Program-made: the position numbers and the translations under genes
Notes under the pieces: model-generated
Told to the model about the DNA's origin: nothing
The model's database searches: none
Seen by the model: the letters and a program-made list of their open reading frames with translations, nothing else
Origin: Silene latifolia
Taxonomy: Eukaryota; Streptophyta; Magnoliopsida; Caryophyllales; Caryophyllaceae
NCBI RefSeq assembly: GCF_048544455.1
Contig: NC_133526.1
Span: 6,464,001-6,528,000 of the forward strand
Direction: 5' to 3'
Length of the DNA stretch: 64,000 bases
Part shown: in pieces, positions 11,508 through 22,734 of the stretch
How the letters are laid out: each line of letters begins with the position of its first letter
Numbering within the stretch: position 1 is the first letter of the stretch

Positions 11508-12591
11508 CACGTCCTTTATTTTTTCCTCCTGAAATTTTGTACTTTGGTTTTAAGTTTGAAGTTTAGGGTTTGCTGCTTCATGCAGCTTGCCTCCACCATT
11601 TATAGTAAGTAATACTCAGTTGAGAAAAATACTCTGAATATGAACTATTTGCCTATTGTAATTTGCAAATACGAATAGCCACAAATCTATTGTCGTCAAC
11701 CAGGACATTTTGATTAACCATACGCAGATTGGTTACAGTGCCATTAAGCATTTACAGCACCAAAAACGTACTATAATTCAACATTTTTTTGGTCAAGAGT
11801 GCTACAAGAAATGTTACTGACCCAAAAGGAAAAAAAAAAAAACGGGAGAAAACAGAGATAAAGTCCACCATTAAAATGACTACAAAAGTTGTCAATGGAG
11901 GCATCTACTAAAGTGTGTTTATACAACATTGCATCTACTCATCAAAAAAATGACGCTCAGGACAATTTACAATCCCACATTCTGATGGTTTCGAGTTTTC
12001 AGCAATGATTATACCTCTGCTTCCCAGCAAACCAGCGCATATATTCTTCTGCAAATCAAGATCGTCAGCTTCACAATCAATGCGTAATCCTAGAATAAAT
12101 AGACGTTGCAAAAACATTATAGTGGAGCAATGTCAGCACTTGGTACATGCCAATTTTTTTTTCTAGGACAAAGCTACTCCGTATTATTTAGCAGGACTGG
12201 GGTAATGACACCTTATCAGCAGTTACTGTAACTTGTAAGTCAAACCGCGTAAGCAAAATAAAGCATGAGCAGTCAATGGCGCATAAGATTTGCTCTTTGG
12301 TTTAGAAATACGTGAAGTAAAATGGCCACTAACAATGCCACACTTCTTTTTGAGGTGAACGCCAAGAAAGCACATTCATATGATTGTGGCAGCATCCCCA
12401 CGAACCAACAAACATCACTAACAAAAATTAATAACTCTCACGTCACTAGATGGGCTCTTAGCTTGCCCATACACGCAGATGATGAAAATTGTGCACTATC
12501 ATGTTAATGCAAGAATGTGTATACCAAAACACGAAAACAATCTTGAAGAAAGCTCAATTATGATCTACTCACATTATATACAGCATGAAAA
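11508..12591. other. Spacer and probable 3' UTR of the PRA1A gene
   Basis: No gene recognised. On the minus strand the PRA1A stop codon is at 12592-12594, so the sequence just below should be its 3' UTR. The minus-strand ORF at 11935-12117 (60 aa) has no identifiable domain. It could be a downstream exon of an unseen transcript, but nothing supports that. Confidence 0.4.
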
Positions 12592-15500
12592 CTACAGGTC
12601 ACTGTAGTTTCGCCAAACTTGACGAAATTCCTCACGGAATGTGTTCAACCGAGCTTTTAGATTGGGAGTTCTGCAGCTTGCATGTAGAATGGTAGCTGAG
12701 GACAACATAAGAGTAAGAAGAAAGATCAATAATCACTGAAGTCCTTTAAAGTAATAAACAGACAAAACATAGAAAAAAAAGACGGAAATTACCGAGAAGT
12801 CCGACTGCAAATGCCCATAGAACAGTCAATAGACCACAAGAAAGAAACCATAGGAGGAAACTCACTGAAACAATACAGCAAGAGAGACTGTTAGTATTCC
12901 TTCAAATAAATCTATTTACCATTGATTATAAAAGAGACTATAAAGAGTTGACTTACCAGTAGAGAAAAGCAACACAAACATCCAACGAGGCCGACCACAA
13001 ATGTATATGGCCCTTTTAGCTGAAGGACGGCCACGAATTACAGGCCTAGTACATTTGGAGGATTTGTCAGACAAATAAACAAAGTTTTGTTACACATTTA
13101 CACTTGGAACAGTATTTCGTAAGACAGGATGAACTCACGTAAGTGGAGGCCTCATTTTGGCAGCTAGATGAGGAGAAAACTGCCTCACAGTTCTTGTTAC
13201 CTTCTCGCTGAATGTACCAGCAAAACTGAGAAAAACATTGATAAGTAATGAGGATGAAAGAAAAAAAATGAAGCAAGAAACATATAACTCATATACAAGT
13301 AACACGATTAACAAAACATATGTTTAGTCTAGTGACCAGCTTCTGAGCCATACAACAAGAAGCTTAGGTGTAGAATGGCCTGTGAAGATAAATTTATATA
13401 TTCTCTGATTCTCTCCATCCATTATATTGTCCACATTTCGGTGACCACTCAAAATACTTGGCCCATTTCTATATCTATGATAATAAAAAAAAATTAAATA
13501 GTGGCAAGGGTGAAGAAGCATCGCTATTTATAAGTTCTCTAAGTTGAGGGCAAAATACGTTTTTGAGTATAGAACTGAGTAAAGAATCCCTTTACACAAA
13601 GCATCCAATATGGTAATATATAAAAACAAATGAGTTGAAAGTCCAGATTATCTCCCCCATTGACCGCATGAACATTGAAGACACATGCACTCCGAGAATC
13701 ATTATTTAAAGAACTAGATGCAAAAGGAAAAAGAACAGATATAAGATACCTGTCATTCAAGAATGCAACGGTGAGAGCTGTTAAAGCAGCAGCGACAATA
13801 GCAAGTGGTCTTCGAAGAAAACCCAGACCTGTATACACAAAAACACAATATACACTCTAAGAATCATAAACCAAAGTTCAACAAAAGGGAAGCAATTTAA
13901 GAGCTTGGACGCCTAAATCACTCACCAAGAATAACAATGATCATGATGAAGTAGTTTGTCCGGTAGCTGCCAATACAAAATATAAGCATAAACATCAGCG
14001 AAATTCACAAGGTCAAGGGCTTTGAAACAGCCAACACCTAACTCAACTGTAACAAAAAGTTTATTTCAAGATATGGGAGAGGCATCGCACAACAGTTGCA
14101 CAATTTTCAAAGAAGTGTGGAGGGCAGGTGAGAAAAGGACATATACTTAGGCCTCGTTTGGTTCATACCGGAATTAAATTCATGTGTTAATCTGCAATGC
14201 ACGTGATTTAAACTCCTACATCGAAATTCACATGAATTGCAATAATATGTTTGGTTGCTCATACTGGAGTTTGTTTCCTAGGTGTTTCCAATGACCATGA
14301 GGGGAGTAGGTAATTCAATTCCCTCATTATGTAGGAGTTGGAAACTCGTATGGAGTTTGAAACTCCACCATTTTATAAAAAATGGGGTAACCAAACAATC
14401 TCCCAAAACCACAATTCATGGGATTTTAGAATTCCCATGAATTAGGTGGGCAACCAAACGAGGCCTTAGATTATCTGACAAAAAAAGTGTATATATTAAC
14501 TTTGTAAATATTACTTCATCCACTTTATTTTTACACAATAAGAGCCAGGGTCATTAACTCATTTAAAAGAAATTTAAGGTGGGAAAAAAATGTTGGCATG
14601 TACTAAAAATTTTGATCCATCGAAGTATTAGGGTGTAACTTTATGTGTGGCCAAGAGAGCAAAGCTGTGCACAGCTTCAACTTTTTTTTTTTTCAATATT
14701 TCTTTTGGTGTAAAGTGTAAACCCGTCAAGTGCTCTCTAAAGAGTTAAACGACTGACCGAGAAGTTTGCTCCAATCCCACAGGGGATCACCCACTAACCT
14801 CTTGGTTCCACAATAAAAATTGAATTTCTTTGTTTGCGACTTCTTGAGTTTGAGGTCTGGAAGTTTGTGCAACGGCGCCATTTTGATACCGAGTATGTCG
14901 TACTCCTCGGTACAAACAATATTTGTAAAACTCATTACCAAACTAATAAATGTAGTAGGGTAAGGAGGTCGATCCACAGAGACGGTGTTTGGCTCTTAGA
15001 TTGATTGTTTTATTCCTAGTTTAGTTCTTACAAATGCTTTGAGTGAATGATAAACTAACTAATAAGACTACAGCTAAAGCATGCGAATTGATTAAGATAC
15101 TAATTAAGGAAGCAACGGTGGTCGAGTTCACTCATGTAGAGAAAGGATCGAGTAAAGGCACAAATTAACAAGTAAATAAGGTAAATTCAAAGGTACGTCC
15201 CAACCTCTCGATGTGAGACTAACCCGGGGCTTAGCATAATCGAACTCTCGCTCTAATTACCCATAATCCACTAATCGTCATGAATTATCTAGTTAGAAGT
15301 CAAGCTCTCACCCAACAAGTTATAAGATAGTGAAATTGACTCGAATTCTCATTGAGACATTTTCACAAAACACTTTGTATGCATGACAATTAGAAGAGAA
15401 ATTACCCATGAATTACTAATTTGTTGAAGCTAATAGTCTACCCAAATTAACTACATAAGATCCCCTTCCACCCAAGTAATACACTACTTAAACATGTTAA

Positions 15501-17045
15501 TGAAATTGAGAACAAAAGATGGAAACTTTAACATGAAAATAAGAACAAACATAATGATAAGCCAAGTAATTAAACTACAATAAACATGTAAACATATGAA
15601 AGGAAGAGAAATAAAGAGAAGGATTATACCAACATTAATTAAAGGTGGAAACTTTGGTTGAAATAAGAAGGATGAATTTCTTCTTCCTTCAAATTACAAC
15701 CCACTAATCTATATGTAAACTAATGAGAATTGTGGATATTGAATAAACTAAAGAGTTGAATTACATTATTCTAATTGTGTGAGAGAATTAAGCTAAGGTA
15801 AACTACTTACCTTAGTTTTATTCTACACACACCTTAGACACACAATTAGATTAGACTAGACTCTCTCAGTTTCGAATAATTAGTCCCTCCTAGTCCTTCA
15901 TTATTGTAACAAGAACCCTAATATTTCTCTCTTTAATTTCCTTCAATAAAAGTTGTAATCTTTCTTCCATATTAGTTTAATTCCTCTTTATTTAATGAAG
16001 ATTTACAATTTTCATTAGTTTACATTTAGATTAGTGGGTTGCAATTTGAAGGTAGAAGAGATTCATCCTCCTTATTTCAATCAAAGTTTGCTCCTTTAAT
16101 CACTATTGGTTTAATCCCACTTGTCTTAACATTATGTTTGTTCTTCTTAATTTTCATGTTAAAATTCTCATCTTTTGTTCTCATTTCCATTAGCATGTGT
16201 GAGTAGTGTATTGCTTGGGTGGAGGGGGATCTTCTGTGGTTAATTTGGGTAGATTGGTTTGAACAAGCAAGTTCTACATGAGTAATTTCTCTTCTAATTG
16301 TCATGCATACAAAGTGTTCGTGGAAATGTCTCAATGAGAATTCGAGTCAATTTCACTATCTTATAACTTGTTGGGTGAGAGCTTGACTTGTAACTAGATA
16401 ATTCATGACGATTAGTGGGTTATGGTAATTAGAGCGAGGGTTCGATTATGCTAAGATTGTCATACTCATATTCTATTGTCTATACTAACTAAGTAACTCT
16501 TTTATGGCATCCTTTTGACAATTGCAGGGATTGTTTTTAAAGACATCCGTCTTCCGATCTTTTTCAAATGTTGATGCTACTATTATTATATTCGAGGGGA
16601 ACTCGGAAATAATATTTTCTAGGTTCGCCACTGTCTGACTACAGGTAACTAACATCTATACAAACATTACTAGAGTATCATCACAACACATAAACCCTAA
16701 CAATCAATATCGTTCGTCTAAACTATCTAATCTACATAAAAATACGCTGAAATCGCTGAAATCATCGCAATAATTAAACTAAACACTTTAAACAGCAGTG
16801 ATTAAAGAACAATTCAATCGAGATGATCACTAAACTATGAAATTAAACTACGAAGATCGAAATCGATTAAAGAAGAGGAAATCGTACTAGTAGAGATTGC
16901 ATTTGAGGCGACTGTTCCATTTAGCGGAAGATCGAGGAAGAGTAAATCGGGAAAAGAATTCCGATAGCGGACGCGGTGGTGATGACCAATCAACTTCTCT
17001 CAATGCATCAATTAGATCTTCTGCAGTTACTGTTCCCCAATCCAT
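12592..17045 (-). CDS. PRA1A1: PRA1 family protein A (prenylated Rab acceptor), seven exons
   Basis: Exons on the minus strand: 17045-16888, 13966-13926, 13828-13750, 13225-13139, 13045-12957, 12864-12793 and 12695-12592. All introns are GT-AG and the phases join, giving 630 nt and 209 aa, the length I recall for Arabidopsis PRA1.A1. The start MDWGTVTAEDLIDALREVDW is the conserved PRA1A N-terminus; an in-frame ATG 17 codons upstream (17096) is possible but not needed. Two hydrophobic hairpins follow: YFIMIIVILGLGFLRRPL plus LAIVAAALTALTVAFL, then WMFVLLFSTVSFLLWFL plus LLTVLWAFAVGLLATIL. The end is LNTFREEFRQVWRDYSDL. PRA1 proteins sit in ER, Golgi and endosomal membranes and bind prenylated Rab GTPases to steer vesicle traffic. 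The 2.9-kb first intron carries a MITE and a large inverted repeat. Confidence 0.93.
14150..14465. mobile_element. Tourist-like (PIF/Harbinger) MITE in PRA1A intron 1
   Basis: The element starts GGCCTCGTTTGGTT and ends AACCAAACGAGGCC, a perfect 14-bp inverted repeat. It is flanked on both sides by the 3-bp target duplication TTA (14147-14149 and 14466-14468). Its 316-bp length and lack of an ORF fit a Tourist MITE moved by a Harbinger transposase. A related but more diverged element lies at 49762-50057. Confidence 0.9.
15231..16454. repeat. Large inverted repeat (arms about 500 bp) in PRA1A intron 1
   Basis: Arm 1 (15231 to about 15765) matches the reverse complement of arm 2 (about 15968 to 16454). 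Shared blocks include TTAGCATAATCGAA, CTCGCTCTAATTACC, CTAATCGTCATGAATTATCT, CAAGCTCTCACCCAACAAGT, TTGTATGCATGACAATTAGA, AATTTACATTTAGATTAGTG-type words and others, with small gaps. By eye identity is about 85%. The spacer is about 200 bp. Flanking sequence (14726-15230 and 16460-16640) also looks repeat-derived, with words such as GGCGCCATTTTGATACC, so the inverted repeat probably came from a transposable element copied in opposite orientation. In the PRA1A pre-mRNA it would fold into a long hairpin. Confidence 0.85.
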
Positions 17046-17096
17046 AGCTTGTTCTTGATTGATTTCAGTTAATCGAGTTCGAATTGGGGAAAACAA

Positions 17097-17691
17097 TCGA
17101 GGTGAAACCCTAAATTTTAGGAATCGAGATAAGAATTGGGGGGGTTTAGAGTGTCGTTGCAGCCAAGGAAATCTGGGAATCTAGCGATCGTGTTACGACT
17201 TTATGAGGTGGTTAAGCGCTTTTTTCCGCCACTAATTATTGTGTGAGACGGCCTTATTTTTTCTTGTAGAAGTGAAAAAGGGTATGTATCGGAAAGCCAG
17301 TAAAATTTGTACCAATAATTCGAAATTGATTTGTTTTATGATATTATTAATCAGCGTATCACGTAAGACGGTTTTATAATTGAGATTGTCATCAAACAAT
17401 CTATTTAAATCGATAATTTAGACATTTTGTTTTACGAAAGTCATGCACTAAATATTCCACAACTTATGGCATAACCATGTAGTATTAGAAAAAAAAACGT
17501 AAATGGCGTACGAAAATGATAATAATATACATTTATTGCAATCAATTTAATTCATATATATAATTGGTCAAATACAAGAAAGTGTTCATCTTGAGTCATT
17601 TAGATATACTCTTTGAAGTTTGAATTGCTAACATGAGGATAATGCTATGACCGTATGATACCCCTTCGCAATTTGCGGGAGTTATTGACTA
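17097..17691. other. PRA1A upstream region
   Basis: 5' flank of PRA1A on the minus strand, where its 5' UTR and promoter should lie. Only repeat-like scraps are visible (GTGTGAGACGGCC and CGTAAGACGGTTTT near 17240 and 17355, common decayed plant MITE words). No clear TATA box could be chosen. Confidence 0.35.
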
Positions 17692-17949
17692 CTCCCTCCA
17701 TTCAACTCCACTTTACAAGTTTCTTTTATCACGTTTGTCAACGCAGCTTTTACACGATAAATATCATTAGCTGCGTATTTGCAAAAATTATAAAAGTTAG
17801 ATATTTTTAATATACTCTTAAAGACGAATCAAATAAGATCCCACATCAATATATTTTCACTTATATATCGAGAGAAAATTGAAGTTGAATGTCCGCTTGT
17901 GAATAGTGTGCAAAATAGAAAGTTGCAAAGTGGAGTTGAATGGAGGGAG
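17692..17949. mobile_element. Stowaway (Tc1/mariner) MITE, family A copy 1
   Basis: A 258-bp element beginning CTCCCTCCATTCAACTCCAC and ending with its inverse, flanked by TA dinucleotides (17690-17691 and 17950-17951) as expected for Stowaway. It shares length and most of its interior with the copy at 21180-21437 (for example CTTAAAGACGAATCAAATAA). Confidence 0.92.
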
Positions 17950-17964
17950 TATGTTACTTCAACA

Positions 17965-18103
17965 CCAAGGATGTCTTAGTCTAGTGGTTAAGACGGAGGT
18001 ATTGTGGACAATAGGTCCCAGGTTCGAATCCCCCCTCCCCCTTATTATAATGCGACTATGTGCGCGCTTCGTGAGACCAAAAAAAAAAAAAAAAAAAAAA
18101 AAA
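17965..18103 (+). mobile_element. Short tRNA-derived SINE, plus strand
   Basis: Contains the A-box-like GTCTTAGTCTAGTGGTTAAG, a B box GGTTCGAATCC, and a 25-nt A tail (18079-18103). It is the same family as the minus-strand copy at 3501-3620, sharing GGAGGTATTG, GACAATAGGTCC and ATGTGCGCGC-like words. The target duplication is unclear. It is not a functional tRNA gene because the acceptor stem and anticodon arms do not fold. Confidence 0.75.
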
Positions 18104-18178
18104 CACTTCACTTTGGTCACGTGTTGCGTGTCACACTTGAAGTGTCAAATATATCAGGACACTACTAGACTGCATTTT

Positions 18179-21078
18179 TGTGACACCCTTAGATCTAGCC
18201 TTAATTAAATACGTAAATTCTACAGAAAAACTGGTAGGATATGTTTGTAAATGGTTCAACTAATCAAAAACCTGCAATTTCAAAAAAATTTCTTCCTAAA
18301 CCATTCACAACCAATCCAACTCAAGAAGAGTGTCAAAAACCCTGCAAAAGCTGACAAACTAATTTACATATATAACTAAAGACGCGGAAATATAAGGATA
18401 CAAACCAAAATAGAAAAGGGAGACATATGTCCCTTCAAATTATATACAAAACCAAAATAGAAAGGTTTACTAAAAGAATAGCCAAACTAGGTCCAAGGTT
18501 CCTTATGCTCACTAGCTCTTCTGTGACCCCAACAAAGCATCAACAACCTGTCAATCGCATTTTATACAAACACGAAAGCCACAATTCAGTGGGGAGTAAC
18601 TTCGAGTCCTCCCAGCCACGAATCGTCAAAATTAATGTAACATGTAGTAAAACATGTAAACAAGATGATAAATAATTCAATTATCAATTATTCTAACATA
18701 TGAGCCTTAAACTGACCAAACTAACTAACATGTGAAACATATAACAAATTGTAATCCAAACTCTATCAACCATAGCCGGCTTGCATCTCACCTTCTATGA
18801 TTCATAGAATCATCAAACAAGAAAGGGCAATATATCAAAGACAGGCATAAGTTCTTAGCACCGTCAATAGTCACTTTGTAACTCGAGTCTATACCACGAG
18901 GTAGGGAAACCGGTATCTTGGCTCAGCGGTTAATATTAATAAAACATGGCCAAGAGACAACACAACCCTAGCCTAAAATCTGCGCAGACCTAGACATGCG
19001 GATACACACCACCGCACCCAAGACTCACAATTTTTCTAAAAACAAAGTGAGTACCCTAAGGAGTCCATCAAAGGGTTGGCTAGTACTTAAGCTGACCACT
19101 TACTATCAAAATAAGTAACTGAAGTCATGCCCCAACTTGGATATAAATCCACTAGTCAGGAACACAAAGGCTATCAAGCAGTGAACATATACTCGTCAGA
19201 GACTATAAAGACCTATCTATGATGAAGGCCGAAATACTCACCTAGGACCTAGTCCCAGCTTGAATACTTTAGCCCACACCACACAAGACTCACCGCACAA
19301 GTCAAGTAAGACACCCACTTAACCCTAAGAGGGCAAAAAGTCCTACTTACCAACATAAATTCTAACATTCTATCATGTGAAAGGCTATATAAATGACTAT
19401 TCAGCAGATAAACCAACAGAATCCTCAATACAAATTTCCAATTCTAACAATATTAACCAAATTAAAGGCTTTAGGGGAAACTAGGGCCATTTCTACAATA
19501 CAAGACACTATTAAATTCAATAAGCTATACATGTGAACTAAAGCTTGATAAATGGCCTAAAACAAGAAAAAGGCCGATTATCTAAATCATTCAACCGAAT
19601 TTTTACCCGCAACCCCACCTGCGGACAGTGCGGGTCAAATTGCGGTGACCAATCACTCAATTAATCGACATCGCATCGATCAAAGGGACTAAGGCTCGGT
19701 TTTGACAATCAACAAAACATTACAATTATCGCTATAAAATTCATTTTGAGCCTATTAATTACAATTTCATTTTGTAAACTATCCTAACATGTGATAACTA
19801 TTAATTTAAGCACAATTTTACCATTAACATAATTTTTGTTACTAGTATGCTTCAATTCAAAATACTACCCACTTGTTACTTATACTAATTAGAACATTAA
19901 TTAACCCGAAATGACCATTATTGTACGACAAACCGCGAAACAAGCACGGACCAACCCGGGTCAACCCCAAGGCCGGCCGTGGGCTGCCGTGGGCCTGCCG
20001 GCTGCTGGCCGTCCCCCTACACCACCATTTTTTTTCATTTTTGTTTAGTAAAAAACCGTCTGAACATTAATTAATCGTCCCCAATTCAACTTTGATAATT
20101 TAAACTAACAAAAGGCACAAATTAAGCATGCATGCAACGAATTTTAACATGTGAAAACTATTACTCAAACAAAAATCACCAACATACAAAAACAACAAAG
20201 CATGTGACGATCTTTCGTCGAGTAACTCGAAATATGTTACCTTAAGCTAGAAAATGAGCAATTAGCACCTCAAAACCGAAACCCTAACAACAACTAGCCG
20301 CTATCCTCTACAATATACGAGTCCCCGAACTCGTCTTCCAAATCTTCACCTAATTAAACAATAAAAACACCATAAATAAGCACAAATACCGAAAATACCG
20401 AAATTTCATCTTAAAACAACTTAATGAAAACTTAAATTAGAACATACTAAGTTGTAGATCTCGGCGAGGGGATTCCGGAAAGGTAAATTTCGTGAAAATC
20501 CGAGTAGAAACGAAGAAATTATGGCCAAATTAGCTTGATTTTATGTAGAAATGGTGTTTTGGTTTGATGGTTCAAGGGAATGACGATAGAGGAAGAAGAA
20601 GGTAAGAAAATCAGAAAAAAAAAAAAAAAAAAAAAAAGGGGAAGGGGATCCGGGTAAGGGAGGAAGGAAAGGAAGGAGTCGAGTTCGAGTCGGGATTTTT
20701 CGAGTCGGTTTTGACTCGGTTCGATAATAATTAAAACCGTAAGTCAAATGCAAATTCCGACAAGACCAAAGTTTTTAAACACGAGATTACAAGAAAATTG
20801 AGTATTCATACGACCCATTTCCAATTTCGTTTACCCAACGTTCAAAAGAATTGTCACTTTCCCCCCGATACGCCCTTATTTCGAAATAAAAAGTTTTACA
20901 CGGTTTAAACTATTTTTAAACATTTCGAAACTATCAAAATAAATACTTTTCTTCAAAATATAATAAAATTATATTTCTTTGAATTATTTTTACTTTAATT
21001 ACTTTAAATATCAAATTTAATTTGATTAATAAATTATTTTCGAAATATATTAACGGTCCGAAATTACGGGGCGTTACA
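18179..21078. mobile_element. Solo LTR, probably Ty3/gypsy, 2.9 kb
   Basis: A 2,900-bp segment starts TGTGACACCC and ends GGGGCGTTACA, which are typical TG...CA ends of plant Ty3/gypsy LTRs of the Tat/Retand or Athila type. It is flanked by an exact 5-bp duplication, ATTTT, at 18174-18178 and 21079-21083. No internal coding region or second LTR is present, so it is a fossil left by recombination between two LTRs. The interior has GC-rich stretches near 19960-20010 and a pure A run near 20616-20637. The intact duplication suggests modest age. Confidence 0.75.
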
Positions 21079-21179
21079 ATTTTAGACCCAAAAAAATGTA
21101 AAAGTTCACGGAAATAACAATATCCGCCACTTTGATGCGCGTCGAGCACTCCACTTCTCGAACGACTTATAGTAACATA

Positions 21180-21437
21180 CTCCCTCCATTCAACTCCACA
21201 AGGCCATTATGCTTTATCACGTTTGTCAACGCGGCTTTTACTCGACAAATATCTTTAGTTACGTATTTGCAAAACTTATAAAAGTTAGATATTTTTAATG
21301 TACTCTTAAAGACGAATCAAATAAGATCTCACATGAATATATTTTCACTTATGTATTGAGAGAAAATTGAAGTTGAATGTTAGTTTGTGAATAGTGTGCA
21401 AAAAAGATAATGACCTTGTGGAGTTGAATGGAGGGAG
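21180..21437. mobile_element. Stowaway MITE, family A copy 2
   Basis: 258 bp, ends CTCCCTCCATTCAACTCCAC and its inverse, with TA on both sides (21178-21179 and 21438-21439). Same length and orientation as the copy at 17692-17949. Confidence 0.92.
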
Positions 21438-21627
21438 TAGGTTATTAGGCACTAGGGTACAGGTTGACAATGACAATTATAAGCTTGTCGATCGTCCCAA
21501 ATGAGAATATTTGTGTAGTCATTAATGGTGACTGAAAATGACTTTTTTCGTTTGGTACCTTATTATAACGAGTGTACCTATTTTATTGTAGATGTGAGTA
21601 TGTGACCTTTTTGCGCCTTTTTTTGGA

Positions 21628-22035
21628 TCAAACTTATATGATCCGAATCGAATCGAACTTATAGGATTTGAATCAATCGAATCAACTTATAGGATCTGAA
21701 CTAAACTTATTGGATCTCGAATCAAATCAACTTATAGGATCTCGAATCGAATCAACTTATAGGATCTCGAATCAACTTATAGTATCGAATCAACTTAACT
21801 TAACTTATAGGATCTGAAGTTAACTTAAATTAAGTGAGGTATAAGATCTCGAATCAACTTATAGGATCGATCTCAATCAATCAACTTATAGGATCTCGAA
21901 TCGAACTTATAAGATCTGAATCGAATCGAATTTATAGGATCTCGAATCGAATCAACTTATTGGATCTGAATCGAACTTATAGGATCTCGAATCGAATCGA
22001 ATCAACTTATAGGATCTGAAGTGAACTTAAATTAA
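21628..22035. repeat. Minisatellite, units of about 15-35 bp
   Basis: About fifteen variable copies of a unit built from AACTTATAGGATCT and CGAATCGAATC. Unit length varies because the GAATC word repeats one to three times. The ORF at 21834-22019 is made only of this repeat and is not a gene. Confidence 0.9.
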
Positions 22036-22734
22036 ATGACTTGAAGTCCAAAAGAACAGGGCCTTAGTACCCACCATAGTTACTCATTTAATAACTTTTG
22101 GCACTGTATTTACTTATAATTATAATTAGTGTCTTGATAATTGATAGAACGTCTCTTAGAAAAACTGCTCACAACAACTTGATATGAGAATGTGAGTGTC
22201 GATGCCCGTAACATATAAGAGGCGTGACCGTGTGAGCAAAACACTTCCCTATTAAATCTTTTAAAACAGATTTTGTTTTGAACATTAACCAACAATTATA
22301 TTAACTTTTTTAAAATAATTTTCCAAAGTTGTTTCACCACAAACCAAAAAAATTCAATTTATTTGCTTTAAAGCTATGTTGCTTAAAGTCGCTTAGAAAT
22401 ATTCGGCATAAGTGCTTGCCCACGGTTCAAGTATCAAATTCGTCTACTTTATGAATTTTTTTATATTTTTAGTTTAAAATAAAGTATTCCGGTACCCGTC
22501 TGAATGTCGAGCGTCTGGCACGGCAACACATAAGGTACCATTACAGCAATAAAATAAAGTTACTTTCATGCATGCATTATAACCACAAGATTGAAATGGT
22601 CAATTTTTTCTGTTGCCAAAAACAGCATGCAACTGGGAATTGCTGATATAAGGCACAACTGCACAAGAGTTCCTATTTGCATGACTTCAAGTCTTCAACT
22701 ACTCAACTCACACAACAACAGAATAACAAAAATC
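22036..22734. other. Upstream region of the second PMD gene
   Basis: AT-rich sequence with no recognised gene. It should contain the promoter and 5' UTR of the PMD gene. The coding frame remains open up to an upstream ATG at 22591. Confidence 0.4.

Noticed and set aside
13067-13276. Minus-strand 69-aa frame over PRA1A exon 4
   Set aside because: It reads exon 4 in the wrong frame; the spliced frame gives the conserved PRA1 sequence.
17965-18060. Possible tRNA gene (A and B boxes)
   Set aside because: No acceptor stem or anticodon arm can be drawn, and an A tail follows; it is a SINE. The same holds for 3501-3620, 30530-30595, 33811-33870, 37100-37200 and 55900-56015.
21628-22035. CRISPR-like array
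   Set aside because: The repeats have no unique spacers and the sequence is eukaryotic; it is a minisatellite.
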